Shown: piece by piece, positions 34,140 through 45,830 of the stretch | Layout: each line of letters starts with the position of its first letter | Numbering within the stretch: the first letter of the stretch is position 1 | Origin: Amborella trichopoda | Taxonomy: Eukaryota; Streptophyta; Magnoliopsida; Amborellales; Amborellaceae | DNA: 64,000 nt | Direction: 5' to 3' | Assembly: GCF_000471905.2 (NCBI RefSeq) | Contig: NW_006496520.1 | Coordinates: 989,484-1,053,483, forward strand | The notes under the pieces: model-generated | Seen by the model: only the letters and a program-made list of their open reading frames with translations | What the model was told of the DNA's origin: nothing | Database searches by the model: none | Program-made: the position numbers and the translations under genes

Positions 34140-34420
34140 ATGATGAATGCTAAGAAGCTTTCAATCAAATCAAGGAGTCCCTCACTAAACCTCCCATCCT
34201 TAGTCCTCCTAGTCTAGATGATCCCTTGTTCCTATACATATTTGTGAAAGATAAGACCATGGGAGCAATTCTCGGACAATACAATGACCATGGAAAAAAA
34301 CGAACCATATACTACATCAGCAAAACCATGGTCGACTATGAGACAAGATACATAGACGTGAAGAAGCATTGCTTAACACTTGTGTGGTCCATGCAGAAAT
34401 TAAGATAGTATGTTACTCAA
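34140..34420 (+). pseudogene. pol: Tat RNase H
   Basis: Reads LYIFVKDKTMGAILGQYND, RTIYYISKTMVDYETRYIDV, then HCLTLVWSMQKLR. This is the gypsy RNase H series (L.L..S...V.AVL; V.Y.S..L..AE.RY; L.....A..KLR). The segment 33960-34140, the RT thumb, is badly frameshifted. Confidence 0.82.
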
Positions 34421-34429
34421 AAATAGATC

Positions 34430-34740
34430 AAAGGACAAGCCATTGCTGACCACTTGGCTGAACACGCACTGCCAAATAACACTCTCGTCAACATGGATCT
34501 CTCTGATGAGAAGCTCTTCACAATTGAGAACTCAATTTGGGAGCTATACTTCGATGGTGACAGGAGTGAATAAGGGCCAAGTGTAGGTATCATACTATGC
34601 TCACCCAAGAAGATTTTAGTGCCAACAACCATCAGATTGAATTTTTCATGTACCAATAACATTGCTGAATATGAAGCCTTGATAACCGGGCTCGAGAAAG
34701 CTATGGAAATGAAAATCCAGTAAATACGAGTGATTGGTGA
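34430..34740 (+). pseudogene. pol: Second (archaeal-type) RNase H of the Tat element
   Basis: Reads IKGQAIADHLAE, then WELYFDGDRSE-stop-GPSVGIIL, SCTNNIAEYEALITGLEKAM. This is a second RNase H domain after the first one, known as aRNH in Tat elements (LYFDG....GAG.G..L; CTNN.AEYEAL..GL). A stop falls within the first strand. Its presence is the best lineage marker in this region. Confidence 0.82.
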
Positions 34741-35015
34741 CTTATAAACCAAGTTCAAGGGATTTGGAAGGTGAAAGAAGAAAAGCTCAAACCTTACCAA
34801 GAAAAGGAGGAAAAGATGATCCCATATTTCAAGAAAATCACCTTTCAGCACATAACTAGGGAAAATAATCGGTTCGCCAACACCCTTGCATTGTGTCAAT
34901 GGTTGACATTCCTTTAGAAATCACCACGCTGCCATTCTACATCAAGAACAAATATGGCCCTTCCTAACCAAGGATTGAAAAAGATATAGAGCAAGAAAAT
35001 GAGAATGATGGGGAA

Positions 35016-36293
35016 GTGTCTCTCGTGGCTTCAGATGCGCTAGTTAAGGTAAAACCATGGTTCCACGATATTCTGTCCCTGCTAAAAGATGGGTTATACC
35101 TCGAAGGAGTCACTAAAAGGGATAAAGAAGCCCTTCGAAGGTTTTCTATGGGATTCTTAGTAAGAGGTAATCTCCTGTTCAAGATATCCTTCGATGGCAT
35201 CATTTTATGGTGTTCTGATCAACCAGTACTGACAGAGTTAAACAATGAAGGAAGTCATTCTGGGGCAGCTGCCTTAGCTCAGAAAATCAGGCGCCAAGAC
35301 TATTACTAGACCACCATGGCTGAATATTGTTGGAAGTTTGTTAAGAGGTGTCCCAAATGTCAACTTTATGGAGACCTCATCCATGCATCGTCTGTACCAC
35401 TCAACTCAATATCGCCCGTATGGCTCTTTTCCATGTGGGGTCTTGATATCAATGAATTGTTCGCACCAAAAGCCTCAAACGGCCACCGTTTTATATTAAT
35501 GGCAATAGAGTACGTCACAAAATGGGTAGAGGCCCCATCATTTGTCCAAATTGAAGGACAACATGTTGCTCTTTTCATAAAGAATAACATTGTATTCAGA
35601 TTCGATGTTCTTGAGTCAATCATTGTTGACAATGGATCTAACTTCAAAAATGAAAGGGTCACTAAGGTATGCAAAAATTTTAGAATAACGCAAAAATTCT
35701 CCACACCTTACTATCCTTAAGGAAATGGACAAGCAGAGGCCACAAACAAAAGACTTCTAAGGATTATAGATAGAATAATATAATGTGATAGAGATTGGCA
35801 CGAAAAGCTAAATGACGCACTATGGGCCTACCAAACAACTGAGAAGACTCCTACTGGCATGACCCCATATTCATTAATGTATGGTATAGAAGCAGTGCTA
35901 CCCATTAAAGTTGAGATACCGTCTCTTCGAGTTCTTATCCACAAAAATTCAAATGCGGAACAAAAGATCGAAGCACGAATTGCTGCCCTCGTTACTTTGG
36001 ATGAAAGACAACTATGAGCAACACAAAATATTGTTGCTTACCAGTGTAGAATTGAGAGGGCAAATCAAAGAAAAGTTGTTCCTTGATAATTTAGAGAAGG
36101 GGACATGGTACTCAAGAAAATCTTCCACACTCTTACAAATCCACACTCTTTAGGCAAGTTCAAACCTAATTGGGAGGGGCCATTTGTTGTTACCCGAGTG
36201 CACGCAGGTAATTCTTACAAGATAAAAAATCAGGAGGGGTACGAACCCAACGACCCTATTAATGTGATGTATCTCAACAAATACTACCCATAA
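35016..36293 (+). pseudogene. pol: Tat integrase
   Basis: The zinc domain has HSGAAALAQKIRRQDYY and CPKC, the first His being lost. The core has MWGLDINELF, IIVDNGSNF and, after a stop, GNGQAEATNKRLL, so all three catalytic positions D, D, E are visible. The C-terminal part includes WAYQTTEKTPTGMTPYSLMY and GKFKPNWEGPFVV, ending YLNKYYP at 36293. Stops near 35308, 35719 and 35781 break it. Confidence 0.88.
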
Positions 36294-37649
36294 CGGACTC
36301 AAAAGCATGGTGAAAACCTGAAAAGGCATCACAAAGAAAAACAAAAACAAAAAAAAAGGAAAGAAAATTTTGAAGTGGTGAAGACCTGAAAAGGCATCAC
36401 GGGTAAAACAAAAGAAAAAGAATAAAAAATTTCATAGAAGGAGCTTTCGATGCAAAACACTCAAGTACAAACAAGTACTTGCAAGTTCCGACAATACTAC
36501 ACATGCAGACCCTGAAAACGAAGACTCCTCCTAACCCTACAGGTTCCCAACATAACCAACTCAAAAAGATGTACAAGGGCGACATGAATGCAAAACCGAA
36601 ATGACTTCGATGAACCCTGGAAGAACGTCAAGACTTCTCCAAGATGGAAGTCTGGCAAGAATCCAGAGAACTCTTCATGGACTCGCGAGGCACAGGATGA
36701 AAGCTCCAAAGGTAAAAAGACAACTTCAAGACTTTTGAGTTCTCACGATCCACAGGGAAATCCTTTCATCATCTTCAGGTAAAACATAATAAAGAAAATG
36801 ACCACCTAAGGGGCCACAAGTGGCAAAACTGTAAGGCCCGTCCCTTTTAAAAATGGTTTTTCAATTTGATTGTTAAAATCGTCTATTTCCAAAACCCTTT
36901 TAGAAAGGACTTCCTCCATCACTACTAGAGGTTAAACTGTTAATCGTCTGTCATCTTTCTCGAAGCCAACTTCCTATGCCTGTTATGAAGGTTTGAAACT
37001 AATCAGGAACTCCATGGTTGTATGAGTATAACTACCAACTACCACATATCAGAGATGGGTGAACCTTGTCAATGATGATATTGGCTAGTCTGGGAGCGGT
37101 TTTCTCTCAACTGGATCCCCTGAGGTAAAATGAGGCAAGCTCATCTTTGTATGTGTGTATGATAACCCAATAACTGAAAATTCGATACAAAAACCCTACA
37201 ACTAGGGGACTAAATGTCTAGAAATTCAGATTGAAAAGTGTGTGTAAAGAAAGTATTCCACTATGACTTGGCAAATAAAATGGCACACTTACTGATGAGC
37301 AAGAAACCCCCAACAGGGGCAAGCTGAACAAGGACCCCCCAACAGGGGTAATAAAAAAAAAAGTTTTCAAACTCCCCATAACAGGCGCAAGTCGAAAAAG
37401 ACCTCCCAACAAGGGTAGCAACAAGGACTAAATAAAAAAAAAAGGATTCTGCAATCATAGAAGATCAATTAGAACAGAAAATAAAATTTTGGTATCACAA
37501 AACTATAGCTTTATTCATCCATTGAAAATGGGCTTATTACATGCATTTACGCAATTAAACTTGGTCCTATGACCGAAATTCCTATTGTCCCAATGAACTT
37601 GAATAAAACAAATACGTACTAAAAATAAGAATGATCACAAGATCAACTT
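36294..37649. other. Tat 3' region between integrase and antisense ORF
   Basis: No gene. A 27-base unit (GAAAACCTGAAAAGGCATCAC-like) is repeated at about 36310 and 36378. A second set of imperfect repeats with CCCAACAGGGG lies at about 37307-37415 (three or four copies). Confidence 0.5.
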
Positions 37650-39472
37650 ATTCGTGCCAAGAAAAAAAAGAAGAAGAAAAGAAAAACTCTTTGGCTATTC
37701 TGTCTTCGGCTTGGGCTCGACGTCCGTCTCCTTGAGTTCCACCACGAAGGCTGCCCATCGAGCCAATTCAACTTCAGCATCTTCCAAACTGATGCCAGAA
37801 ACATCAACATTCGATTTAACCCACTTGTTTGAAGAAGAGGCATTGTTTTCTCGAGAAGACACGAGATCCTGAGCAGGGGCAGAAGATTCATCACAAAGTC
37901 TTGAAACATTGGAACATAGTGAAAGAGGGCAGGCACATTACCACCAAGAATTGTGGTTGGAGGTGGTCATGGGCTTGTCTTATGTGATCAACCCCTCACT
38001 AGAAGAAGACTTCTTCCCCTTCCATGACAAACCCTCCTTGACTAAAAGAGTTGAAGAGTGCTGACGAAGAGGAAAAATAGGGCGGCTATCGATCGCCTCT
38101 CCTGGAGAAGTATAATGCGGAATATGGCGAAATTGGCGAAGTACCCTTTGAGGGAAATACTCCTCTGTGAAGTACTGCCCCATCAGAAGGAGACATGAAT
38201 GCCCCATAACAGGAAGAAACAGGGGCACATTCTCAAGACCCCTGATCACCCAATCAAAGGATGAAACTCATCGAAAACCCTCCGATAATAATTGTCGTCT
38301 TGAGGTTGGGTGGAGTCATTGACATACGCCAATCCCAAAGTAGCAGATACAACCGTCGTTGATCGAGGAGGACGGACAATGGCGATGTGCTCATAGGCCC
38401 AAATCTGCAGAAAAACAGAACCTAAAATCGCCCCAAAGGGTCATAAGACATGAACCTAGAACCCCAGAACCATTCGAGGCAAGATGTCTAAGGAAACACT
38501 ACTGGTGTCATCCAAACTGTGTGGGCGACACTGGCAGTGTCACCCAAACCTGACCCTCCCGGATCGATCCGGGTTTTTTCCAATAAATTCCTATGGCAAA
38601 TATATGGGATCCAGGGACCAAAACCAGAGAAAAACTGAGTGTTAAGGGCAAAAATAAAAGAAAAATGAGTTCAAAAATATGCTTGCAAAATGAGGCTACT
38701 GCCCTCAATGAATCGGTTGCCTCGGATGACCCAGTCGTGAAGACCTTGGTAAATGCCCGCCAACACAACCGAAACAATGGTGTGACCCGCTCTTTCCCAA
38801 TAGGCATGGACTAAAGGAACAAGAGAACTATGAACCATTTTACAACCAATCAAAAAAGAAAGGACCCCAACAACAATAAAAGGAAGATACAGATATGTTC
38901 GGTGGCCCAAGACTGGTCTCGATTCTGGACCAGCAACTCCATATCGAACCACTGACTATGTGAAGAATAAGAAGCCTCCAACAGCCGCGCACCCATGATG
39001 GAATGATCGTCAGTGGCAGTAGAAGGTTGATACGCAATCCCGACCAAACTCAAGCCAGAAACCCTGGCAATTTCCACCAAAGTTGACTTTGACTTTCCTG
39101 TAGGAAGGAAGAAAGTGTTCGTCTGATAGTTGAACCGCTCAGTCAGAGCCTTGAGGAGTGGAAAATTCACATGACTAGAGGCCATGTTCAAGACACCCAT
39201 CATCGAAACTGAAGACAAAAAGGCCATGAGCTCGGGCCACTGCCGAGCGGAAAGAAACCAATCCCTGAACCAGGGCTCGATAACAGGGAAGCCAATGATA
39301 CGCCGAGGAACTTCACCCGATCGATGGCCCTGTGAGATATGGGAGCGTAAACCTTCAGGAAAGTGCCTAACCCTAGGAAAGAGAGGGGAAGCCTCCTCCT
39401 CTCTTCCATTATCAGCCTGCTCATAAACCTTCCCTTTGCTCTTGGAATTGCATTGTCTTTCCTAGGAGCCAT
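37650..39472 (-). pseudogene. Antisense plant-mobile-domain ORF of the Tat element
   Basis: The start MAPRKDNAIPRAKGRF at 39472 is followed after a frameshift (39227-38850) by LLKALTERFNYQTNTFFLPT and STLVEIARVSGLSLVGIAY. These resemble the plant mobile domain (PMD, aminotransferase-like) motif in which a L...ERW...T.TFH...G....TL.D...L.GL sequence is typical. Further along come HLAIVRPPRSTTVVSATLG (about 38400-38340), EYFPQRVLRQFRHIPHY (38180-38120) and an acidic tail ISLEDAEVELARWAAFV (about 37790-37740). Additional antisense ORFs between integrase and 3' LTR are known in the Tat lineage. Several stops and frameshifts make this copy dead. Confidence 0.72.
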
Positions 39473-41197
39473 GAAAGCCTAAGAGTGAGAATAAGAACTA
39501 CCGATAAGATTAGAGGGAAGATGATGAGGAAGGAAGAAGATGAAGATGGGAAGAAGAAAGAAGAAATTGAAGGATGAGAAAAGAATGGGAAGGAGGTGGA
39601 TTTTATGGAAAATATGCAATCCCGACCCAAAACTCATCCTGCAGGTTTCCACTTCGGCCAACATAAGAGTTTAGCAACCCGAAGACTTTCTAAAACAAAG
39701 AATTTCAATTTTGGAGGTCGGTGGTCTGGTCGACACGCCTAGTGTTGCCCAATTCTGTACGCAGGTAGGGCGACACCACCATTGTCTCCCAAGCGGTACC
39801 ACTAGTGCCTCCCACAAAAATTTTGCAAAAAGGACCCTCTCATCTCAGCATTTAAAAAAAAAAAGGATTGGAGGGCGACACTACTCGTGTCACCCGGGCG
39901 ACATCACTGGTGTCGCCCATCTTGTGAGGGCAACACCACTGGTGTCACCCAAATTTTTCATTCCCCTGCAATACACTAAATAAAAAAGAAAAAAAAAAAA
40001 ATTTGTTTGGGGCGACACCACCAATGCCTCCCGGGTGAAACCACTAGTGTCACTCAAAAATTTTGGGATCTCCTGGGGATTAATTTTGGTTTTATCACAT
40101 GTTTTAAGACTGTTTTCTAACATCTTAGTTATTTCCAAAAAAATTCAAACGGTCCTCGGTGGCACGAGTCTAAACTTCCAACCAATTTTTCAAAATAAAA
40201 AAAATCAAAAAGAATAATTTTCTCCTCGGTGGTATGAGTCTAAATTGCCAACCAAAGTCCAATTCGGAAAAAAGGTCAAACTCATGTGACGTAAAAGAGC
40301 TGAGACAGGAAAACATTTAGCCTCGTATGATGTGAAAGGTCGGGTGTATCCAATTCAACGTCAAACTCATGCGACGTAAAAGAGCCGAGATAGGTACTGT
40401 CTAGCCCTATATGACGTGAAAGTCAGGTGTATCCAATTCAACGTTAAACTCATGCAACGTAAAAGAGTCGAGGTAGGAAACGTCTAGCCCCATATGACAT
40501 AAAAGGTCGAGTGTATTTTGTCAATCGTTGTATGACGTAAAAGGTCAGGTGTATCCAATTCAACGTCAAACTCGTGCAACGTAAAAGAGCCAAAGCAAGC
40601 AACATCTAGCCCCATATGACGTAAAAGGTCAGGTTTATTTCGTCTTGCCCTGTATGACATAAAAGGGTTGGGTGTATTCTGTCTAGCCCTGTATGATGTA
40701 AAAGGGTTGGGTGTATTTCGTCTAGCCCCATAGGATAACATTATCCTAGTAAACCAAAAATCCATAGTCTACATAGCCTACCCTGTGACCCAGAACCATT
40801 TGCTTACCCAGAACCTTGCAGATACCCTGTTTTGACCCGGAATCCTGTAGATGCCCTATTTTACTAAAAAAGTCATTAAAAATAGAAGAATAATCCTTTT
40901 TTACCCAAAATTTCTCTGAGAGCTTCACAAGAGGCTGAGGAATAAACCTGAAGTGAAATTTTTTAATTTGGACCATTTTTTGTTTGAGCAGCACTAGGAT
41001 TTTCGCCCAGCCTAGACTGGGCGACACGTGTCGTGTCGCCCAGCTTTAGCAACACTACTAGTGTCGCCCGAGCGACACCACTTGTGAAGCCTAATCCTTT
41101 TTGGTTGAAAACATAAATTTTTGTTTCGGGGGATTATTTCCTGCCTTTTTGTGCAAATTTTACCATTTTTATTTGGGAGACACTAGGAGTGTCGCCC
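38493..41197. repeat. Family of ~23-bp palindromes, arms GGGCGACAC/GTGTCGCCC
   Basis: At least 13 imperfect copies: 38493-38513, 38523-38545, 39730-39750, 39768-39790, 39793-39813, 39873-39895, 39896-39918, 39928-39950, 40010-40032, 40033-40055, 41019-41041, 41049-41069 and 41175-41197, plus a half copy at 41070-41091. Each has 9-bp arms around a 5-base centre of the type CACTA. Several are directly adjacent pairs. Changes are mainly C to T or G to A at the CpGs in the arms. The function is unknown. Confidence 0.88.
40265..40735. repeat. Tandem repeat with recurring TGACGTAAAAG core
   Basis: About eleven variants of the core TGACGTAAAAG alternate with blocks such as GGTGTATCCAATTCAACGTC and CTAGCCCCATATG. 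The longer unit is about 90-110 bp in the first two thirds, collapsing to about 45 bp at the end. Tandem repeats in the 3' untranslated region are common in Tat elements. Confidence 0.8.
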
Positions 41198-41239
41198 AAA
41201 TCCAGATCCCAAAAAAAAACAAATTGGCTGGAGGATCTG

Positions 41240-41800
41240 TTAGTTATGGAAATATGCCCTTCCTAACAGATCCTTGGCCTTTATAAACCCTTTTTTGTGG
41301 CCATTTGATAGAGGGCTTAGGAGGAAAAACTTGGTGAGCTTACCTTAACCCTAAAGTGAAAACCCTAACCGTAATCCTTAGCAACCTTAGCTTAGACCTA
41401 AGGAACCCTAACTCTAAACCATTTCTAGGGCTCAAGAACCCTTTTTAATGAGAAATCGTCTGCTCAAGTTCTGAATTAGAGATGCAAAGAGGACGCTGGT
41501 TCTAATACGGGCAAGCCCTCGAAGGTTCGAGAGTCCCAGGCCATCCGGCCCAATTTGGTTTCTTTTTCTTCCCCTTTATATCTTCTTCTTATTGCTTGAT
41601 TTTATTTTGATTCATTTTGATTAATTTTCTTTGGACTCGTGTTTTAAATGTTTTGGATCATTCTGGCTCTGCCACGGATCTAAGAGTGGATCTGCTCATT
41701 TTCGGGTAGATGTAGCCTCAGATCTGAATTCGATTTCTCCCACTTTCTCTACCACATTTATTTTTCATCAGTTTATGGTGTCAAGATCCTAGAGATCTTC
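41240..41800 (+). other. Possible 3' LTR part of the Tat element
   Basis: A TATA-like CCTTTATAAACCC near 41278, then a leader containing several CCCTAA-type groups (41345-41440), then AT-rich sequence ending ATTTTTCATCA near 41771. This looks like the promoter and downstream half of an LTR. No second copy was found in the window, so the call stays open. Confidence 0.4.
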
Positions 41801-41810
41801 ATCGGAAGAT

Positions 41811-42437
41811 CTATCCGATTTTCATCGTAAACAAAAGTACTCCTCCTTTGATGTCCAACCGAAGGCCCCTCTCGAATTTAGCCTCCTTTCGTGCCTCTAT
41901 GTTAATGATGTGAGACACGTATCTAGACAGCTCCACAAATTTAGAGGCGTACTGTTCCACTGTCATACCCCCTTGCTGAAGCTCAGTGAACTCCACTTCT
42001 TTTCTCTCCCTGACGGAGTCTGAGAAGTACTTCTTGTCGAATGCCGTCAGGAAATTATCCCAAGTGGTCTCAATTCCCGACTCTCTCCAAGAATGATTTA
42101 CTGAGTTCCACCAATATTCATCCTCTCCCTCCAGCATGAAGGCTCCCATCCTGACTTTCTACTCATCCGAGCAGTATAACACTTCTCGGATATTCTCCAT
42201 CTGCCTCTTCCACCTCTCGGCTTTCTCTACCCCTCCTTGCCCTAAGAAGGTTGGGGGTTCCAATCTTCTGAATCTTTATATCAGACCGCTGTCATTTTGC
42301 TCTAGGGTGGGGGTAGACCGGGCTGGCATCGACTCCTTCATCATTTGGGTCATAGCCCCTAGAGTTCTAAACAACTCACCGAGCGTCTCGGTGTTCTCAT
42401 TGCTAGAACTTGCATTGTTGGCACGAGTCCTTGGCAT
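41811..42437 (-). pseudogene. gag: Gypsy (chromovirus-type) gag, truncated
   Basis: The start codon at 42437 opens MPRTRANNASSSNEN, an N-terminus usual for this group. Then RLEPPTFLGQGGVEKAERW, a stop, and GAFMLEGEDEYWWN, TWDNFLTAFDKKYFSDSVRE, VEFTELQQGGMTVEQYASKF and FERGLRLDI. This is retrotransposon gag (PF03732) of the Del/Tekay-like type. It ends at about 41825 where unrelated sequence begins, so protease and pol are missing. Stops near 42270 and 42160. Confidence 0.87.
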
Positions 42438-42534
42438 CTTCAACCTAGTCGCAGGAGCCCTCTGTCACTAATTTATCCTAAGATAGTTCTAAGGACTCTT
42501 ATAAAAATCCCTAGGCCAAGAATCCTATCTTGAC

Positions 42535-42548
42535 TGCTCTGATACCAT
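42535..42548 (-). promoter_or_regulatory. Primer-binding site of the truncated gypsy element
   Basis: On minus, TGGTATCAGAGCAG lies 3 bases inside the LTR end. It is an intact tRNA-iMet site. Confidence 0.88.
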
Positions 42549-42551
42549 AGC

Positions 42552-45500
42552 TGTCACAAACCCGCCCCCAACCCCTATTCTATACTCGACAGAGGGTGAA
42601 TGAGTGCGGGTTCATGATTCCAAGGTAGTGCATGTCACTCTGATCAGAGTTAACTCAACGCGATTATATCAGTGATCAAAGCAAACCATTGCAAAGAACT
42701 AAATCAATAATTCTAAGTGCAAATACATATATAAAAGTCGGGGAAAAAATCCATACATCATTAAAATTGCACTACATAAAATTTCTTCCAAAAGTGTTAC
42801 ACTTGAATCTGGAGCATCAGGGCCCTATATTACACTTTTCAAACTAAAAAAAATTCAGGGCTTAAACTGGCCGACTACATATAAGATCTGTCTTCTCAAG
42901 GGAATGTGACTATAACCCCGGCCACAAACCACGGTCTTCACGCCCTTCTGACCTGTCAATGCTAATATACAAGAGGGCAGATTCAATTGGATCAGCTATA
43001 AAGCCCAGTAAGTAGATCTAAGTGCTATGCATCATTATTAAGTCTATCATGCATCATGAGCAGTTCTTTCAAATATAAGAATTCACAATGCAAACATCAT
43101 ATAAATAAAAAATCATATCAATACATATATTACAAGCATCATATCCAAATGTCAGTTATCATTCAATCATTACAATCATTACAATCATCAGCATTCACAA
43201 TTACTATTCAAGTATTACCCACTCACTCTTTAGTTCACCCAATCTCGAAGTAGAGGCCCTATCCATGAGGCTAACTCAATCCCATTGCTTAGGACCTCTG
43301 CCGTACCTCAAGAGGGAGGGCAATGACAAGTGGGTAAATCCACTTCGTAATGTCCTCATACTCACGAACACAGTCCCTAACATGCATTGGGGTTGTCGAT
43401 AGGTACTTACCTCGCAAGGCATCACTCACTAGTCCCATCATATAAATTTCAGAGGGGTGCGACCCTCCCGTTCGATTTTCACCTAACCCCATCCTATCAT
43501 TCAGCGAGTTAGGGAATATTGCTGACATCACTTTTCTCAGTGTAACAGTATCCACTACCGATGGGTGTCCCATCGGGTAGCATTCAATATAAGTATAACA
43601 GTATCCACTACCGATGGATGCTCCATTGCGTAGTGGCCACTAAGTATCACAGTATCATAACAGAATGGTACCCACTACCAATGGGTGTCCCATTGTATAG
43701 TGGTCATTATCACAGCATATTAACATGCTCAAGCATTAAATTCATTCATACTTAGTCAGTGCCTTATGACAGATAATTCTAGTTTGATCATCAAAGTTGG
43801 AGTCTTGCTCAGAACTATACAACTGTCACATAACTCTATGATACTTAGCATAAAACATTCATCATATGAGAGCTATCACATGGTCCTTATCGTGTAACAT
43901 TTGTTATGGAACTATCACATGGCATTGCACTTAACAGTTTTCACATATCATAGCTTCATAGCATCGTTTACATACCATAATGGCATCTAATATGCATCTC
44001 ATGAAAATTATCACATAGCACTTAAGTTTATCAATATCCACTTACAACACTTTGCCACTTGATTGGGGTTCAGAAAGAGTGCACAATTTCTCTATATTCA
44101 TGGCCATGACATCCTCATGAAAAAGGGGCGTCGTTCTCAAACCGTGGAGGATTTTGGTATGATTCCAAAATCAATTTAGAAATAGACCCACTCATTGTTC
44201 ACATAAAAGTGATTTGAGCACATTTGGCCCGGGTTTGGGCATAAAACAATCTTTTTTCAAGACGAACACAGGGCTGAAATTCTTGGTGGCGACTAACAGT
44301 GACGTACTTCTCTTCTTAGAGGCATAACTCCCAATATAGGGAGAATTTCAAAATGGTTTAAACATGAAACTTTAATTTTACACATAGATCTTTAAAACGG
44401 CAGTGGTATGAAGGTATTTGTATAATATTTGATTGGTCAAAAGCTCAATACAAAGTGAGTGATAGTACTCGGATATCCTGCAACTGTGAACAGTGACATA
44501 CCCTCGTAATTCAGGACAAGTCTCGATCTATGGGGAATTTCAAAATAAGGCTAACATGCAACTTTAAGGCCATTCATATATCTTTCAAATGGTAGTTGTT
44601 TGGAAGCAGTTGGATATCGTTTGGTAAGTCAAAAGCTCGATGCAAAATAGGTGACAGTTTTTGGAAATTCCAGCAACCATGGGTAGTAACATACCCTATT
44701 ATTTTGGGGTATAACTCTTGAGTTATGCAAAATTTTAACATGGTGAAAAAAGAAACATTGTAGTAGACAAGAATATATTTAATTCAAGACCAATTTAAAC
44801 CCACTTGAACATCATTTGGTCACTGAAACGTTCGGCGCAAAAACCATCACAGTTCCTGGAAATTTACTTTTCGCAAGTTGGGCATGCTTCAATTGAAATT
44901 TCATCTTTCATAAGCCAAGATAAATTTTGGTTTGAAAACCTCATTCTTGTTAAACAAAACTTGTAATTGAGCTACTCCATAAACTTAAAAATTTTATTTG
45001 AAATATTCAATCACTCATTCAGCCTCATTTTAACTTAATCTACATCCATACACTTTATTCTATCATTTTCCTCATCTTTATTCCTTGAAATCTATTAATA
45101 CCAAATTAATTGATGCATAAGCCCTAAATCTACTTACTTGATTGTTATGGTGTCTTCAAACCTCCCACTCGTGGGTCTCTTCAAGCTCCAAGTAAGGACT
45201 TCTCCAAGGGCAGCAGTTCACTCTCACTTTTCTCCTTACAGAATGAGAGAGTGCGTGTGAGGCAAGTGAGGAAAACCACATTGGAAGGGGAGGAGAGAGG
45301 ACTAAATACCCACGGTAGGTGGGATCCACTGTAGCTGACATGTACGGCACTGACATGTACGGTGCTAACACGTACGATGCTGACAAGTGTGGCACCAACA
45401 GTAGTCACATCTTCTCCTTACGCCCGTGGCAGTGACATGTGCGACGCTACTCATTCTTCGCCTTCACACGCGACATTGCTCCATTTCACGCGGAGCGTTA

Positions 45501-45796
45501 CTCCACTTCACACGTGGCGTTACTCCAATTCACCTGCGGCGATGCTCCATCTCATGCGCGACGTTACTCCACATAACACCCGACGATGATCGATTTCACA
45601 CGCAGTGTTACTCCACTTCACATGCGGTGATGCTCCATTTCACGTGCGGTGTTACTCCACTTCACGCGCAGCGTTACTCCACTTCACTTGCGGCAATGCT
45701 CCATCTTCTCTCCCTTCTACACAAATGGCTCTAGGCCTCTTCTACTACACTATCGTCGTGCACATCTCATGATTGGGAAAATTTGTGGTCCTTACA
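42552..45796 (-). repeat. 5' LTR of the truncated gypsy element (3.2 kb)
   Basis: From TGTCACAAACCCGCC to GGTCCTTACA on the plus strand, 3245 bp; both ends are TGT/ACA. It shares end sequences and internal blocks (for example GCCCAGTAAG.AGATCT near 43007) with the solo LTR at 52793-55619. A direct repeat around the phrase CCACTACCGATGG occurs at 43552-43690. A TATA-like GGTATTTAGTCC is at about 45312-45301 (minus). Two U3 minisatellites lie just upstream of it. Confidence 0.88.
45332..45706. repeat. U3 minisatellites of the 3.2-kb gypsy LTR
   Basis: First part (45332-45400): four units of 15-17 bp of the type CTGACATGTACGGCAC. Second part (45462-45706): about eleven units of 20-25 bp of the type GCGTTACTCCACTTCACACG. 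They lie directly upstream of the TATA-like box. Confidence 0.85.
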
Positions 45797-45830
45797 CCCC
45801 CACCCCCACCCCACCCCCCCCCCCAAGTCA
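45797..45830 (-). other. G-run able to form a G-quadruplex
   Basis: A C-only/CA tract directly outside the LTR end. The minus strand has several runs of 4-11 G separated by single T. Confidence 0.8.

Larger units (their letters stand above)
30722..36293 (+). mobile_element. Ty3/gypsy Tat-lineage element, coding part
   Basis: Gag, protease, RT, RNase H, a second RNase H and integrase follow in this order on the plus strand. The second RNase H between RNase H and integrase, the protease motif VLVDNGAS and an antisense ORF downstream point to the Tat lineage of plant gypsy elements. All domains carry stops. Neither LTR could be assigned with certainty: the long LTR-like sequence ending near 30400 and the region 41240-41780 are candidates but do not visibly match each other. 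Confidence 0.85.

Noticed and set aside
41345-41440. CCCTAA-like groups suggestive of interstitial telomere repeats
   Set aside because: Only scattered single units (AACCCTAA, ACCCTAAC) without a true head-to-tail array of the plant telomere unit.
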